Notes: generated by a model from the sequence alone, not told the origin. DNA of 64,000 bases from Leisingera aquimarina DSM 24565 (GCF_000473165.1 NZ_AXBE01000014.1:118151-182150); one strand, 5' to 3'. Positions 45,759 through 55,194 are shown, numbered from the stretch's first letter. A program made the numbers and translations.

Positions 45759-47450
45759 TCAGGCGTGCAGATCCTGCGTGATCCTTGTGCCGTCCGGTGC
45801 GGCGCCCGCCTCGCTGATCGGCGCAGCCGAGGGGTCGCTCTTCAGCGATTTGTAAAGTCCTACGGTCATCCCGATGATCACAAAGGAAATCGGGAAGGCC
45901 GCCGCAATCGACGCGGTCTGCAAGGCGCTAAGACCGCCCGCCATCAGCAGCACAATCGCCGTGGCGCCAATACCCGCGCCCCAGATGATGCGGAACTTCT
46001 TTGGCGGGTTGTCATCCCCCATCGACAGCATGGTGGTGATCACCAGCGTGCCGGAGTCCGCCGAGGTCACAAACCACGAGAACAACAGCAGCGTTGCCAG
46101 CGCCGACAGCGGCCAGGCGGTCCAGCTCAGGTCGCCGAGCCAGGAAGTGGCGCCCAGATTGCCGATGGTGCCATAAAGCGCCGCAGGCAGATCCCAGGCC
46201 CGCACAGTGGCGATAATCCCGGCGCCGCCTTCCGCAGCCGGGCCCGCGCCCATGTTCATTTCCTGCCAGATCGCATTGCCGCCGAACATGCAAAGCCAGA
46301 AGAAGCCGATAGCTGTCGGAACAAACAGCACGCCCACCATGAACTCGCGAATGGTGCGCCCGCGCGAAATGCGGGCGATGAACATGCCCACCATCGGCGC
46401 CCATGCGATCCACCAGCCCCAGTAGAAGATGGTCCAGCCGCCCTGCCAGGCGATGTTCTCATCCGAGCTTGCAGTCCAGAAACCCATCGGGATGAAGTTC
46501 CAGATGTAATCGCCCAGCGTGGTCACATAGAAGCCGAGCAGCCACTTGACCGGCCCGATCACCACAAAAGCCAGCAGCAGGAACATCGACAGCCAGATGT
46601 TCCATTCGGAGATGATCCGGATGCCCTTGCCGACGCCCGAAACGGTCGAGGCGGTGGCGATGATGGTCACGACCACGATCAGCACGATCTTCAGCGTCAT
46701 CGTCGGCTCCAGCCCGAACAGCACGTTCAGGCCGGTCGCCATCTGGCTGGTGCCCAGACCCAGAGAAGTCGCGATGCCAAAGACCGAGCCGAACACTGCC
46801 AGCAGGTCGATGCAATGCCCCCAGGGGCCATAGATCTTGTCGCCGATCAGCGGATAGAACGCCGACCGGATGGTCAGCGGCAGCTTCTTGCGGAAGCCGA
46901 AATAGGCGAGGCACAGCCCGACGATCACATACAGGGCCCAGCCGTGGAACCCCCAGTGGAAATAGGTCACCCGCATCGCGTCAACCGCGCGCTGCATGTT
47001 CATTTCCGAATGGCCCGCCAGCTCGGCATGCGGGTTGTTCGGATAGCCCCAAACCGCCGAGTTGTCGAAATAGAATATCGGCTCAGCCACGCCAAAGAAC
47101 AGGATGCCGATGCCGATACCGGCGGAAAACAGCATCGCAAACCAGCTGAAGTTGGTGAATTCCGGGCGCGAGTCGTCATCCCCCAGCCGGAGGCTGCCGA
47201 ATTTCGAGAACATCAAGAAGAAGCAGAAGAACATGATCCCGGCCAGAACCGAGATGTAATACCAGCTGAGACCGCCTTCGATCCAGCTGCGCACCGATTT
47301 ATACAGGCCGCCTGCGAATTCCACGTTCAAAACTGTGAAAATAACAAAAGCGGCGATCATCGCCTTGGCGGCGATGCCCATCCCCGGATGCAGACCGGTA
47401 AAGAAACCGGATTTCGCCACCAGGTGGCTGTTGGAATTGCTTTCGGACAT
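45759..47450 (-). CDS. BCCT family betaine/carnitine/choline transporter
   Basis: 563 residues with about twelve membrane segments and the BCCT signature in GWWIAWAPMVGMFIARISRGRTIREF near 345-370, plus SAGIGIGILFFGVAEPIF in helix 3. Members import glycine betaine, carnitine, choline or DMSP by proton or sodium symport. AGGGAGG precedes ATG 47450. It is separated from the carnitine dehydrogenase gene by a terminator, so it is an own transcription unit; its position next to carnitine genes makes L-carnitine or a betaine the likely substrate. Confidence 0.92.
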   Translation of the reverse strand: MSESNSNSHLVAKSGFFTGLHPGMGIAAKAMIAAFVIFTVLNVEFAGGLYKSVRSWIEGGLSWYYISVLAGIMFFCFFLMFSKFGSLRLGDDDSRPEFTNFSWFAMLFSAGIGIGILFFGVAEPIFYFDNSAVWGYPNNPHAELAGHSEMNMQRAVDAMRVTYFHWGFHGWALYVIVGLCLAYFGFRKKLPLTIRSAFYPLIGDKIYGPWGHCIDLLAVFGSVFGIATSLGLGTSQMATGLNVLFGLEPTMTLKIVLIVVVTIIATASTVSGVGKGIRIISEWNIWLSMFLLLAFVVIGPVKWLLGFYVTTLGDYIWNFIPMGFWTASSDENIAWQGGWTIFYWGWWIAWAPMVGMFIARISRGRTIREFMVGVLFVPTAIGFFWLCMFGGNAIWQEMNMGAGPAAEGGAGIIATVRAWDLPAALYGTIGNLGATSWLGDLSWTAWPLSALATLLLFSWFVTSADSGTLVITTMLSMGDDNPPKKFRIIWGAGIGATAIVLLMAGGLSALQTASIAAAFPISFVIIGMTVGLYKSLKSDPSAAPISEAGAAPDGTRITQDLHA

Positions 47451-47634
47451 ATGGCCCTCCCTTTGTCCCTATACGCTTGCGCTCCCCGGATCCTCCGCCC
47501 AGGAAAGCTGCCCGGTCCGTGCAGACGGGATGAAGCCCTCCCGTTTGCACAGCTGTCCGGAAAATCCCTCCCCCGGGGTGCCGCCTCTGCCGCGGGCAAA
47601 TTGCGGACCGGATCGGGGAGGAGACCCGGCCCGC

Positions 47635-47666
47635 ATAAGGAAAACCGGCAGCCGCAAACTGCCGGT
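47635..47666 (-). terminator. Terminator after carnitine dehydrogenase gene
   Basis: On the minus strand a 9-bp stem AACCGGCAG/CTGCCGGTT with a 7-base loop is followed by TTTCCTT. It lies eight bases after the stop of the dehydrogenase-thioesterase gene and separates it from the BCCT promoter region. Confidence 0.7.
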
Positions 47667-47673
47667 TCCCAAA

Positions 47674-49095
47674 TTATCCGCGCTGGCCGACGTGGCGCCC
47701 GGCGCCCTCCGGCAACGCCAGCCCGGCATGGGCGGCGGCAAAACTTGCCAGTTTGTCGGCGACCTCCGGCGACGGCAGCGAGGTGCCCCGCGCGTTCAGG
47801 TCCATGTGCAAAAGCAGCGTTTCCACCGTCGCCGCCAGCTTTCCCTCGGGGCCAATCAGGCGGTGGAACAGATGCATCTTCTTGCCTGCGCCCTGCAGCA
47901 CCTGGGTGGTCACACTCAGCGCATTGCCCACGTGCAGCTCGTCCAGGAACCGCACGTGGTTCTCGACGGTGAAATAACTGCCGCCCGCGGCGATGTACTC
48001 CGCATCGCAGCCGATCATCTCCATGAAGCGGTCGGTCGCCTGGGCCGAAGCCTCGGTGTAATGCGCCTCGTTCATATGGCCGTTGTAGTCGGTCCAGCTC
48101 TGCGGCACCGGGCGGTAGACGGTGACCGGCAGATCAGCCGCCTCCGGCACGGGCAGCATCGCCTCATGCGCAGTGATCACACCGCCAGCCCCGCTGCCGG
48201 ATTTCTTCAGCGCCCGCATCATGCCAACCAGGTTGTCATCCCGCAGCCGCTCCAGATCGCGGATCGGCATATGCCCGGATTGCGCATCCGACTGGCCCGC
48301 GATCAAATCCACCAGCTCCTCGGTGAACTCCGGCACATCCATCAGCTTGGTCCAGGGCCATTCCAGCGCCGGGCCGAACTGCGCCATGAAATGCTTCATA
48401 CCCGCCTCGCCGCCGGCAATCCGGTAGGTCTCAAACAGGCCCATCTGCGCCCACCTGAGGCCGAAGCCCATGCGGATCGACTCGTCCAGCTCCTCGGTGG
48501 TGCAGATGCCGTCCTTGATCAGCCACAGGCCTTCGCGCCAGACCGCTTCCAGCAGCCGGTCGGCGATATGCGCGTCGATCTCCTTGCGCACGGTCAGCGG
48601 GTACATCCCCACTTCGCGCAACAGGTCCGAGGCTTGCGCGCAAGTGTCTGCATCGCCCACCAGCTCGACCAGCGGCAGCAGGTAGACCGGGTTGAACGGA
48701 TGCGCCACCACAGCGCGGGCGCCCTCGGCGTTCAGCTCCGACGGCTTGAACCCTGAGGTCGAAGAGCCGATCACCGCGCTAGCAGGCGCGTGCGCCTGAA
48801 TCTGCGCGTGGATCTTGTGTTTCAAGTCCAGCCGTTCCGGCACGCTTTCCTGGATCCAGGAGGCCTCTGACACGGCCTCCGCCATATCCGCGTGAAAGGT
48901 CAGCGCGCCTTCAGCCGGCAGCGCCTTGTCATAGAGCGACGGCAAGGAGCGCCGGGCATTGGCCAGCACTTCGCCGATCTTGCGTTTTGCGTCCGGGTCC
49001 GGGTCGAACACCCGCACGTTCCAGCCGTTCAGAAGGAACCGCGCGGCCCAACCGCCGCCGATCACCCCGCCGCCGATAATTGCTGCTGTCTTCAT
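47674..49095 (-). CDS. L-carnitine dehydrogenase / betainyl-CoA thioesterase fusion
   Basis: 473 residues in two parts. Residues 1 to about 315 are an NAD-dependent 3-hydroxyacyl-CoA-dehydrogenase-type domain (IGGGVIGGGWAARF at 7-20, HPFNP at 132-136 with Glu144), as in L-carnitine dehydrogenase, which makes 3-dehydrocarnitine. Residues about 325-473 are a hot-dog thioesterase (SWTDYNGHMNEAHYTEA). The two are separate genes (cdhA, cdhB) in Pseudomonas but fused in rhizobia such as Sinorhizobium meliloti (known). Last gene of the acetoacetyl-CoA synthetase/BKACE/dehydrogenase set. Confidence 0.92.
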   Translation of the reverse strand: MKTAAIIGGGVIGGGWAARFLLNGWNVRVFDPDPDAKRKIGEVLANARRSLPSLYDKALPAEGALTFHADMAEAVSEASWIQESVPERLDLKHKIHAQIQAHAPASAVIGSSTSGFKPSELNAEGARAVVAHPFNPVYLLPLVELVGDADTCAQASDLLREVGMYPLTVRKEIDAHIADRLLEAVWREGLWLIKDGICTTEELDESIRMGFGLRWAQMGLFETYRIAGGEAGMKHFMAQFGPALEWPWTKLMDVPEFTEELVDLIAGQSDAQSGHMPIRDLERLRDDNLVGMMRALKKSGSGAGGVITAHEAMLPVPEAADLPVTVYRPVPQSWTDYNGHMNEAHYTEASAQATDRFMEMIGCDAEYIAAGGSYFTVENHVRFLDELHVGNALSVTTQVLQGAGKKMHLFHRLIGPEGKLAATVETLLLHMDLNARGTSLPSPEVADKLASFAAAHAGLALPEGAGRHVGQRG

Positions 49096-49123
49096 CTGAT
49101 GCCCTCATAAGAACCGCCCGGTT

Positions 49124-49215
49124 CTTCCTCTTGCCGAAAATATCCTGGGGGTTTGGGGGCAAGCCCCCAAATTGCCTCCGGTGCCGCAGCGCGGCGGTGC
49201 ACAGGAGGCGTACCG
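49124..49215 (-). repeat. Intergenic repeat, diverged copy c
   Basis: On the minus strand a hairpin with a 9-bp stem (TTTGGGGGC/GCCCCCAAA at 49152-49171) is followed by a tail like that of copies a and b: GGATATT-N4-GCAAGAGGAAG. It sits in the 152-bp gap between BKACE and the carnitine dehydrogenase gene. Confidence 0.5.
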
Positions 49216-49247
49216 GGGGTGCACACAGGCCACCCCCGGTTTCCCGC

Positions 49248-50165
49248 TTACTTCACCACCGGCGCCCGCTTGGTCAGGCCCAGCTTCTCACGCACTGCAT
49301 CCGGGCCGATGATCCTGGCGCCCATACCCTCGATCACGCCAACCGCGCGCTCCACCAGCTGCGCATTGGTCGCCAGCACGCCTTTCTCCAGGAACAGGTT
49401 GTCTTCCAGCCCAACCCGCACGTTGCCGCCCGCCAGCACCGACTGGGCCGCATAAGGCATCTGATCCCGGCCCAGCGAGAACGCCGACCAGGTCCACTCA
49501 GCCGGCACATTGTTGACCATCGCCACGAAAGTGTTGAGGTCGTTCGGCGCCCCCCACGGCACCCCCATGCACAGCTGCACCAGTGCGTTCGGCTCCAGAA
49601 TTCCCTCTTTTACCAACTGCTTGGCAAACCACAGGTGGCCGGTGTCAAAGGCTTCGATCTCCGGCTTCACGCCCAGATCGGTCATCATCTGCCCCATCGC
49701 GCGCAGCATGCCGGGGAAATTGGTCATGACGTAATCGGCCTCGGCAAAGTTCATGGTGCCGCAGTCGAGGGTGCAGATTTCTGGCAGGCATTCGGCGATA
49801 TGAGCCATCCGCTCTGTCGCGCCGATCATGTCGGTCGCCGCCGCGTTGACCGGGAACGGACTTTCAACGCCACCGAACACGATGTCGCCGCCCATGCCGG
49901 CGGTCAGGTTCAGCACCACATCCACCTCCGAGTCGCGGATCCGGTCGGTAAGCTCCCGGTAAAGCTCAAGCTTCCGGGACGGCGCACCGGTCTCCGGGTC
50001 GCGCACGTGGCAGTGCACAACCGCTGCGCCAGCCTTGGCGGCCGCGATTGCCGACTCGGCAATCTGCTTGGGCGAGCGCGGCACATGCGGGGATTTGTCC
50101 TGGGTGCCGCCAGAGCCGGTCACGGCAGCAGTGATGAAGACGTCTCGGTTCATGGTCAGGGGCAT
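49248..50165 (-). CDS. BKACE family 3-dehydrocarnitine cleavage enzyme (DUF849)
   Basis: 305-residue beta-keto acid cleavage enzyme. Zinc ligands His51 and His53 in HCHVRDPETG are present, with the family's TIM-barrel segments. In carnitine breakdown such an enzyme (CdhC type) reacts 3-dehydrocarnitine with acetyl-CoA to give acetoacetate and betainyl-CoA. Neighbouring carnitine dehydrogenase-thioesterase and acetoacetyl-CoA synthetase genes make this assignment strong. ATG 50165 follows AAAGGAG; 18 bases after the synthetase gene. Confidence 0.91.
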   Translation of the reverse strand: MPLTMNRDVFITAAVTGSGGTQDKSPHVPRSPKQIAESAIAAAKAGAAVVHCHVRDPETGAPSRKLELYRELTDRIRDSEVDVVLNLTAGMGGDIVFGGVESPFPVNAAATDMIGATERMAHIAECLPEICTLDCGTMNFAEADYVMTNFPGMLRAMGQMMTDLGVKPEIEAFDTGHLWFAKQLVKEGILEPNALVQLCMGVPWGAPNDLNTFVAMVNNVPAEWTWSAFSLGRDQMPYAAQSVLAGGNVRVGLEDNLFLEKGVLATNAQLVERAVGVIEGMGARIIGPDAVREKLGLTKRAPVVK

Positions 50166-50183
50166 GGTTTCGCTCCTTTGGGG

Positions 50184-52130
50184 TCAGGTTTGCAATTCAG
50201 GGTGATCCGCAAACAGCTCCAGCGCCTGCGGGTTCGCCAGGCCGGAAAGATTGCGGACGGGGTGTTTGTTCACCACATCGCGCACCGCCAGCTCGGCGGT
50301 TTTGCCGGATTTGGTGCGCGGGATGTCAGTAACGGCGATGATCTTCGCAGGCACATGGCGCGGCGAGGCGTTCTTGCGGATTTCCGTTTTGACAAGGGCG
50401 GTTAGCGCGTCATCCAGCACCGCGCCCTCTGCGGTCTGCACAAACAGAACCACCCGCACGTCGTTGTCGAGGGTCTGGCCGACAACGACGGCGTCGGCGA
50501 CCTCTTCGATCTTGTCGAGCTGACGGTAGATCTCTGCTGTGCCAATCCGCACGCCGCCGGGGTTCAGCGTCGCATCCGAACGGCCCAGCACCACGTAGCC
50601 GCCTTGCTCCGTGCGGATGGTGAAATCGCCCTGCCGCCAAATGTTCGGGTAGGTCTCATAATAGCTGGCCCGGTAGCGGGCATTGCCCGGATCGTTCAGG
50701 AACCGGGTCGGCATCGACGGATGCGCATTGCGGCAGACCAGCTCGCCCGCCACGCCCTCGACCGCTTCGCCCTGATCGTTCAGGGTCGCGGCATCCAGCC
50801 CCAGCATCGGCGCCTGGATCTCGCCCTGATGCACCGGCAGCACCGGGCAGCCGCCGATGAAGCAGCCCAGAATATCGGTACCGCCGCAGATCGAGGCCAG
50901 CTGCACATCCGCCTTCCAGTCGGCATAGACATGGGCAAAGCCTTCGGGAGAGAGCGGCGAGCCGGTCGACAGAACCACCCGCAGGGCGTCCAGATCGTGG
51001 CTATCCGCAGGCCGGTTCCGGCGTTTCAGCGAGGCGTCTATGTATTTGGCGGATATACCAAAATGGGTGACTTTCTCGGCCTCCACGACGTCGAACAGCC
51101 GGCTGATGCCGGGATGCGCCGGGTTGCCGTCGAACAGCACGATAGAGGCCTCCGATGCCAGCGCCGCCACCTGCCAGTTCCACATCATCCAGTTGCAGGT
51201 TGTGTAATAGAACATCCGGTCGCCGGGGCGCAGGTCGCAGTGCAGCTGCTGCTCCACCAGCATCCGCAACAGGGTGCCGCCGCCGGAATGCTCAATGCAC
51301 TTGGGCTTGCCCGTGGTTCCCGAGGAAAACATCACATAGAGCGGATCGCGGAACCCCATCAGGCGGCAGTCCAGCGCTGGGGCATCTTTCTGTTTGAACG
51401 CCTCATAGGGCTGCACCCCCTCCGGAAGCGCCGCAGCATCGCCCGCATAGGGCCAGACCACGATGTGCTCAATGGACGGCACCCGGGCGGCGACCTCGGC
51501 AATGGCGGCGCGGGTTTCAAAGGTCTTGCCGTTGTAGAAGTAACCGTCGGCGGCAAACATCAGCTTGGGCGCGATCTGGCCGAACCGGTCCACCACCACG
51601 TCCGGCCCGCTTTCCGGCGCGCAGGAGGACCAGACCGCGCCCAGCGACGCCGTCGCCAGCATCGCAGCCACGGTTTGCGGCATGTTCGGGACATAGCCGG
51701 CCACATGGTCGCCCGCTGCGATCCCGGCGGCGCGCAGGGCGGCAGCAAGCTGTTCCACCTCGCGCTTCAGCCCGGCCCGGGTCCAGGCCATGCGACGGCC
51801 GTCTTCGCCAATGAAGACAATGGCCTCGCGCCCGTCGGCGTTCTTCAGAAAAGTGTCCACGATGTTCAGCCGCGCCCCGGGGAAGAACCGCACCTGCATC
51901 GGGTCGGCATCCGCCACCAGCGGCACCGCGCCCTTGTCCCCGATGAGCCCGCAGAAATCCCAGGTCAGCGGCCAGAATTCCTGTGGCTGGGCAACCGACC
52001 AGGCATGCATACCGGCGAAACTGTCCAGCGCCGTGCCAGCGGCGGCAGAAGCCTGCGCCATGAACTCACACAGCAGAGGTTTGCGGCGCGCCGAAAGATC
52101 CGGCTGCCAGAGAAGGGGAGCAGTTGTCAT
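50184..52130 (-). CDS. Acetoacetyl-CoA synthetase (acetoacetate-CoA ligase)
   Basis: 648-residue AMP-forming ligase of the acetyl-CoA synthetase superfamily, acetoacetate branch. ATP-binding SSGTTGKPK near 266 and the catalytic Lys in [10 protein letters not shown] near 606. N-terminus [17 protein letters not shown]... and the length are those of acetoacetyl-CoA synthetase. It would activate the acetoacetate released by BKACE so that it can be split to acetyl-CoA, paying back the acetyl-CoA used. First gene of the operon, divergent from the CdhR-like gene. Confidence 0.92.
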   Translation of the reverse strand: MTTAPLLWQPDLSARRKPLLCEFMAQASAAAGTALDSFAGMHAWSVAQPQEFWPLTWDFCGLIGDKGAVPLVADADPMQVRFFPGARLNIVDTFLKNADGREAIVFIGEDGRRMAWTRAGLKREVEQLAAALRAAGIAAGDHVAGYVPNMPQTVAAMLATASLGAVWSSCAPESGPDVVVDRFGQIAPKLMFAADGYFYNGKTFETRAAIAEVAARVPSIEHIVVWPYAGDAAALPEGVQPYEAFKQKDAPALDCRLMGFRDPLYVMFSSGTTGKPKCIEHSGGGTLLRMLVEQQLHCDLRPGDRMFYYTTCNWMMWNWQVAALASEASIVLFDGNPAHPGISRLFDVVEAEKVTHFGISAKYIDASLKRRNRPADSHDLDALRVVLSTGSPLSPEGFAHVYADWKADVQLASICGGTDILGCFIGGCPVLPVHQGEIQAPMLGLDAATLNDQGEAVEGVAGELVCRNAHPSMPTRFLNDPGNARYRASYYETYPNIWRQGDFTIRTEQGGYVVLGRSDATLNPGGVRIGTAEIYRQLDKIEEVADAVVVGQTLDNDVRVVLFVQTAEGAVLDDALTALVKTEIRKNASPRHVPAKIIAVTDIPRTKSGKTAELAVRDVVNKHPVRNLSGLANPQALELFADHPELQT

Positions 52131-52179
52131 GGGACTATCAGTGATTAGAGAGCGGGCGTCGGTTCAGCGTCGGCGGGTG

Positions 52180-52194
52180 GTCAAGAGGCTTGAC
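52180..52194. promoter_or_regulatory. Candidate operator GTCAAG-AGG-CTTGAC
   Basis: Perfect 6-bp half-sites with a 3-base spacer in the 128-bp gap between the acetoacetyl-CoA synthetase gene and the CdhR-like regulator. A wider inverted pair TTGACC (about 52217) and GGTCAA (about 52241) is nearby. Good position for CdhR or another carnitine-responsive regulator. Confidence 0.5.
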
Positions 52195-52258
52195 TTCGGC
52201 TGTGATTAGCCCACGAATTGACCCTACGCTTATACAGTTTTGGTCAAAAAACACACAA

Positions 52259-53245
52259 ATGCCGTCAAATCCGCCGCCAACCTTTGAGTTTCTGCTGTTC
52301 GACGGGTTTTCGAACATGGTGCTGGCCAGCGCCATGGAGCCGCTGCGCGACGTACGGATGAATGCAGGGCAGGAGACGGCGGGCTGGCGCGTCAGCACCC
52401 TGGACGGGGCGCCGGTCAGCAGCTCCAGCGGATTGCAGATCACCCCGGACGGCAGTTTTGACGAACGCGCAGGCAACCGCACCCTGGTGCTGGTTGCGGG
52501 CTACCGCGTGCGCGAACAGCTCAGCCCGGCGTTGCTTGCAAAGCTCAGGACCGCCACCCGGCAGGCCAGGCTGGTTCTGGCGCTGGACACCGCCGCCTGG
52601 CTGCTGGCTGCTGCGGGGGTGCTGGACGGCCATACCGCGACAATCCACTGGCAGGAGCTGGACGCCTTTGCCGAAACCTTCCCCAAGGTCGAAGTCTCCA
52701 CCGCGCGGTTTGTACGCTCCGGTGCGTTCCTGACCTGCGGCGGCGCCAGCACTGCGCTCGACATGATGCTGAGCCTCATCCAGGACCTCTATGGATCTGC
52801 CGCGGCCTTTGGCGCTTCCACCATGTTTGTCTACGACCCCTCGCGCCAGTCAGAACTGAACCGCGGCGCGGCACGGCTGGAGCAGAAGGGCTCAGCCAAG
52901 ATCCTGCAGGCGGCCAACCTGATGGCGGAGACTATCGAGGCGCCTTTGAACACCGCCGACCTGGCAAGACGGGTGTCGCTGTCCGAACGCACCCTGGCCC
53001 GCGCATTCCAGCGCGAACTGGGCATGACGCCGGGCAAATACTACAAGATGCTGCGGCTTCAGCACGCCCGCTATCTGTCCGAGGAAACCAATTTGAGCCT
53101 GGAGCAGATTGCACTGCGTTGCGGGTTTTCCTCGGCGTCCTCATTGGGGCGGTCCTACAGCGGGCTTTATGGCCGGACCATCCGCGAGGCGCGGGTTCAA
53201 GAAGAGCCTTGGGTGGCATCCAGCCATAAAACCGGAGGACGCTAG
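52259..53245 (+). CDS. GlxA/CdhR family transcriptional regulator (carnitine catabolism)
   Basis: 328-residue regulator with an N-terminal DJ-1/PfpI-like domain (about 5-190: FEFLLFDGFSNMVLASAMEPLR, LTCGGASTALDMMLSLI) and a C-terminal double AraC HTH (about 225-315: LNTADLARRVSLSERTLARAFQRELGMTPGKYY). This is the layout of CdhR, the activator of carnitine dehydrogenase genes in Pseudomonas. Divergent from the carnitine operon. ATG 52259 has a poor ribosome site; a TTG start at 52190 is possible. Its stop overlaps that of the AraC gene on the other strand. Confidence 0.88.
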   Translation: MPSNPPPTFEFLLFDGFSNMVLASAMEPLRDVRMNAGQETAGWRVSTLDGAPVSSSSGLQITPDGSFDERAGNRTLVLVAGYRVREQLSPALLAKLRTATRQARLVLALDTAAWLLAAAGVLDGHTATIHWQELDAFAETFPKVEVSTARFVRSGAFLTCGGASTALDMMLSLIQDLYGSAAAFGASTMFVYDPSRQSELNRGAARLEQKGSAKILQAANLMAETIEAPLNTADLARRVSLSERTLARAFQRELGMTPGKYYKMLRLQHARYLSEETNLSLEQIALRCGFSSASSLGRSYSGLYGRTIREARVQEEPWVASSHKTGGR

Positions 53246-54132
53246 GACGCTGCCGCCGGCAGCGGTTTTTCATCCCGCGGCGGCACCCCGAATTTGCGGG
53301 CATATTCGCGGCTGAACTGTGTCGGGCTTTCATAACCCACGTCATAAGCCGCCGCCGCGACCGAAGTGCCGCCGCTGATCAGCAGGCGGCGGGCCTCCAT
53401 CAGGCGCAGCTCCTTTTGGTACTGCAGCGGCGTGGTCGATGTCAGGGTTTTGAAATGCTCATGAAAGGTGGACTGGCTCATGCCCGCCGCGGCAGCCAGA
53501 TCCGCCACCGGCAGCTGGGCCTTGTACCGGTCCCGGATCATCGCAATCGCCTTGGAAATCCGGCTGGCCGGACTTTCGTGCAATAACAGCTGCCGCAGCA
53601 TGCCGCCGTGCTGGGCGCGCAGCAGACGGAAATGGATCTCCTTCAGCACCAGGGGTGCCAGTGCCTGGACCTCGACCGGGTTCTGCGACAGGCGGAACAA
53701 CCGCCCGATTGCGTCAATCAGCGCCGCATCGCTGTCTGCCACGCTCATTGAATGCGACGCCGGTTCCTGCCCCTCCGCGGCGCCGACCTCGTCATAAAGG
53801 CTGCGCGCGGTGGCCAGGTCCAGCCGCAGCGCCAGCGACACATAGGGACGCCCGGGCGAGGCATCGATGACACCCGCCATCACCGGCAGCGCATGGCTGA
53901 CGATCAGCGACATGCCCGCGCTGTAACGGATCGTGCGGTCCTCCAGCTGCGCCTCCTTGGCGCCTTGCAGCACCAGGCACATGACCGGCTCATAGACCAT
54001 CGCCTGAAATACGGTCGGGTTCTCGCGGCAAAAGGCAAACAGCCCGCCGACCCCGGTTTCGCAACCGTCTTCCGGCGCGCCTCTTTCGCGGACAAAGGCG
54101 ACAACCTCTTCGATCAGATCCTGCGGCACCAT
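53242..54132 (-). CDS. AraC family transcriptional regulator
   Basis: 296 residues. N-terminal AraC_N cupin-like part (PVMCLVLQGAKEAQLEDRTIRYSAGMSLIVSHALPV) and C-terminal double HTH (ADLAAAAGMSQSTFHEHFKTLTSTTPLQYQKELRLMEARRLL). Divergent from an SDR gene, with a 14-bp direct repeat in the gap. The N-terminal domain type is often found in regulators of alcohol/aldehyde metabolism next to SDR genes. Its stop codon TAG shares CTAG with the stop of the CdhR-like gene (53242-53245). Confidence 0.9.
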   Translation of the reverse strand: MVPQDLIEEVVAFVRERGAPEDGCETGVGGLFAFCRENPTVFQAMVYEPVMCLVLQGAKEAQLEDRTIRYSAGMSLIVSHALPVMAGVIDASPGRPYVSLALRLDLATARSLYDEVGAAEGQEPASHSMSVADSDAALIDAIGRLFRLSQNPVEVQALAPLVLKEIHFRLLRAQHGGMLRQLLLHESPASRISKAIAMIRDRYKAQLPVADLAAAAGMSQSTFHEHFKTLTSTTPLQYQKELRLMEARRLLISGGTSVAAAAYDVGYESPTQFSREYARKFGVPPRDEKPLPAAAS

Positions 54133-54202
54133 GGGCGCTCCTCCTCTGCTGCCCGACTATAGGCTGGCGGCGGCGGCGGCAGAACCGCAAATCACGGCGC
54201 TT

Positions 54203-54237
54203 CGGAGGATCAGGCAGATCATCCGGAGGATCAGGCA
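54203..54237. promoter_or_regulatory. Direct repeat, CGGAGGATCAGGCA x2, 21-bp period
   Basis: Two identical 14-bp copies at 54203-54216 and 54224-54237, starts 21 bp apart (two helical turns), in the 187-bp gap between araC and the SDR gene. This is the usual geometry of an AraC-type activator site; it ends about 80 bases before the SDR start. Confidence 0.75.
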
Positions 54238-54319
54238 CGGCCAAAGCCGCATTTCCCCCTACCTTTGCTGCCAACACCGCCGGGCAGGGCCCGCGCGGCC
54301 ATATCAGGGAGGAAGACCG

Positions 54320-55159
54320 ATGTATGCCAAAGCAATAGAAACAGGCGGTCTGGCCGTTGTGACCGGTGGTGCCAGCGGGGTCGGCCTGGCGGCGGCGGAA
54401 CGTTTCGCCCAGGCCGGGCTGGGTGTGGTACTGGCCGACCTGCCGGGCAAGGCGCTGGAGCAGGCGGCGGCGAAACTGCGCAGCCTGGTGCAGCCTGGCG
54501 CCCCGGTGCTGGCCGTCCCCACCGATGTCAGCAACGCAGAGGCGGTTCAGGCATTGGCCGATACAGCCTTCGACGCAGGCGAGGTGGCGGTGCTGATGAA
54601 CAACGCAGGCATCGCCCGCCCCTCCGGCAGCTGGGAAGAACCGGAGGCCTGGCGTGCCATGATCGAGGTGAACCTTTTTGGCGTGCTGAACGGCATGCAG
54701 GCCTTCCTGCCCCGCATGATTGCCGCGGCGCGGCCCGCGGTGGTGATCAACACCGGCTCGAAACAGGGCATCACCACGCCGCCGGGCAACCCGGGCTACA
54801 ATGTCTCCAAGGCCGGCGTGAAGGTTCTGACCGAAATGCTGGCGCATGATTTGCGGCAGGCTGAGGCCCCGATCACCGTGCATCTGTTTGTGCCCGGCTT
54901 CACCTATACCGGCATGATTGCCCGTTTCATGCCCGAAAAACCCGCCTCTGCCTGGACTTCGGAACAAACCGTCGGTCACCTGCTCACCCGCATGGGCGCC
55001 GGCGACTTCTATATTCTTTGCCCGGACAGTGACGCCACACCGGCGCGCGACCGCCGCCGGGTCGCCTGGGCGCTTGGCGATATCCTGGAAAACCGCCCGG
55101 CCCTGTCGCGCTGGCATCCCGAATACGCCGATGCCTTTGCAGACTTCGAACAATCCTGA
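54320..55159 (+). CDS. SDR family oxidoreductase
   Basis: 279-residue short-chain dehydrogenase/reductase with VTGGASGVG near 13-21, NNAGIARP near 94, Ser in NTGSKQG near 150 and YNVSKAG (Tyr/Lys) near 160-164. ATG 54320 is preceded by GGGAGGAAG; upstream in-frame codons are not SDR-like. Probably controlled by the divergent AraC gene; followed 35 bases later by the IorA-like gene, so likely cotranscribed. Substrate unknown, perhaps an alcohol whose aldehyde is then oxidised by IorAB-like proteins (inference). Confidence 0.9.
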   Translation: MYAKAIETGGLAVVTGGASGVGLAAAERFAQAGLGVVLADLPGKALEQAAAKLRSLVQPGAPVLAVPTDVSNAEAVQALADTAFDAGEVAVLMNNAGIARPSGSWEEPEAWRAMIEVNLFGVLNGMQAFLPRMIAAARPAVVINTGSKQGITTPPGNPGYNVSKAGVKVLTEMLAHDLRQAEAPITVHLFVPGFTYTGMIARFMPEKPASAWTSEQTVGHLLTRMGAGDFYILCPDSDATPARDRRRVAWALGDILENRPALSRWHPEYADAFADFEQS

Positions 55160-55194
55160 ACCAGACATTCCAGCCAAGGGGAGGCCCCACAGCC

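Noticed and set aside
45765..47972. 735-codon open frame on the plus strand
   Set aside because: Antisense to the BCCT transporter gene; composition is typical of a shadow frame.
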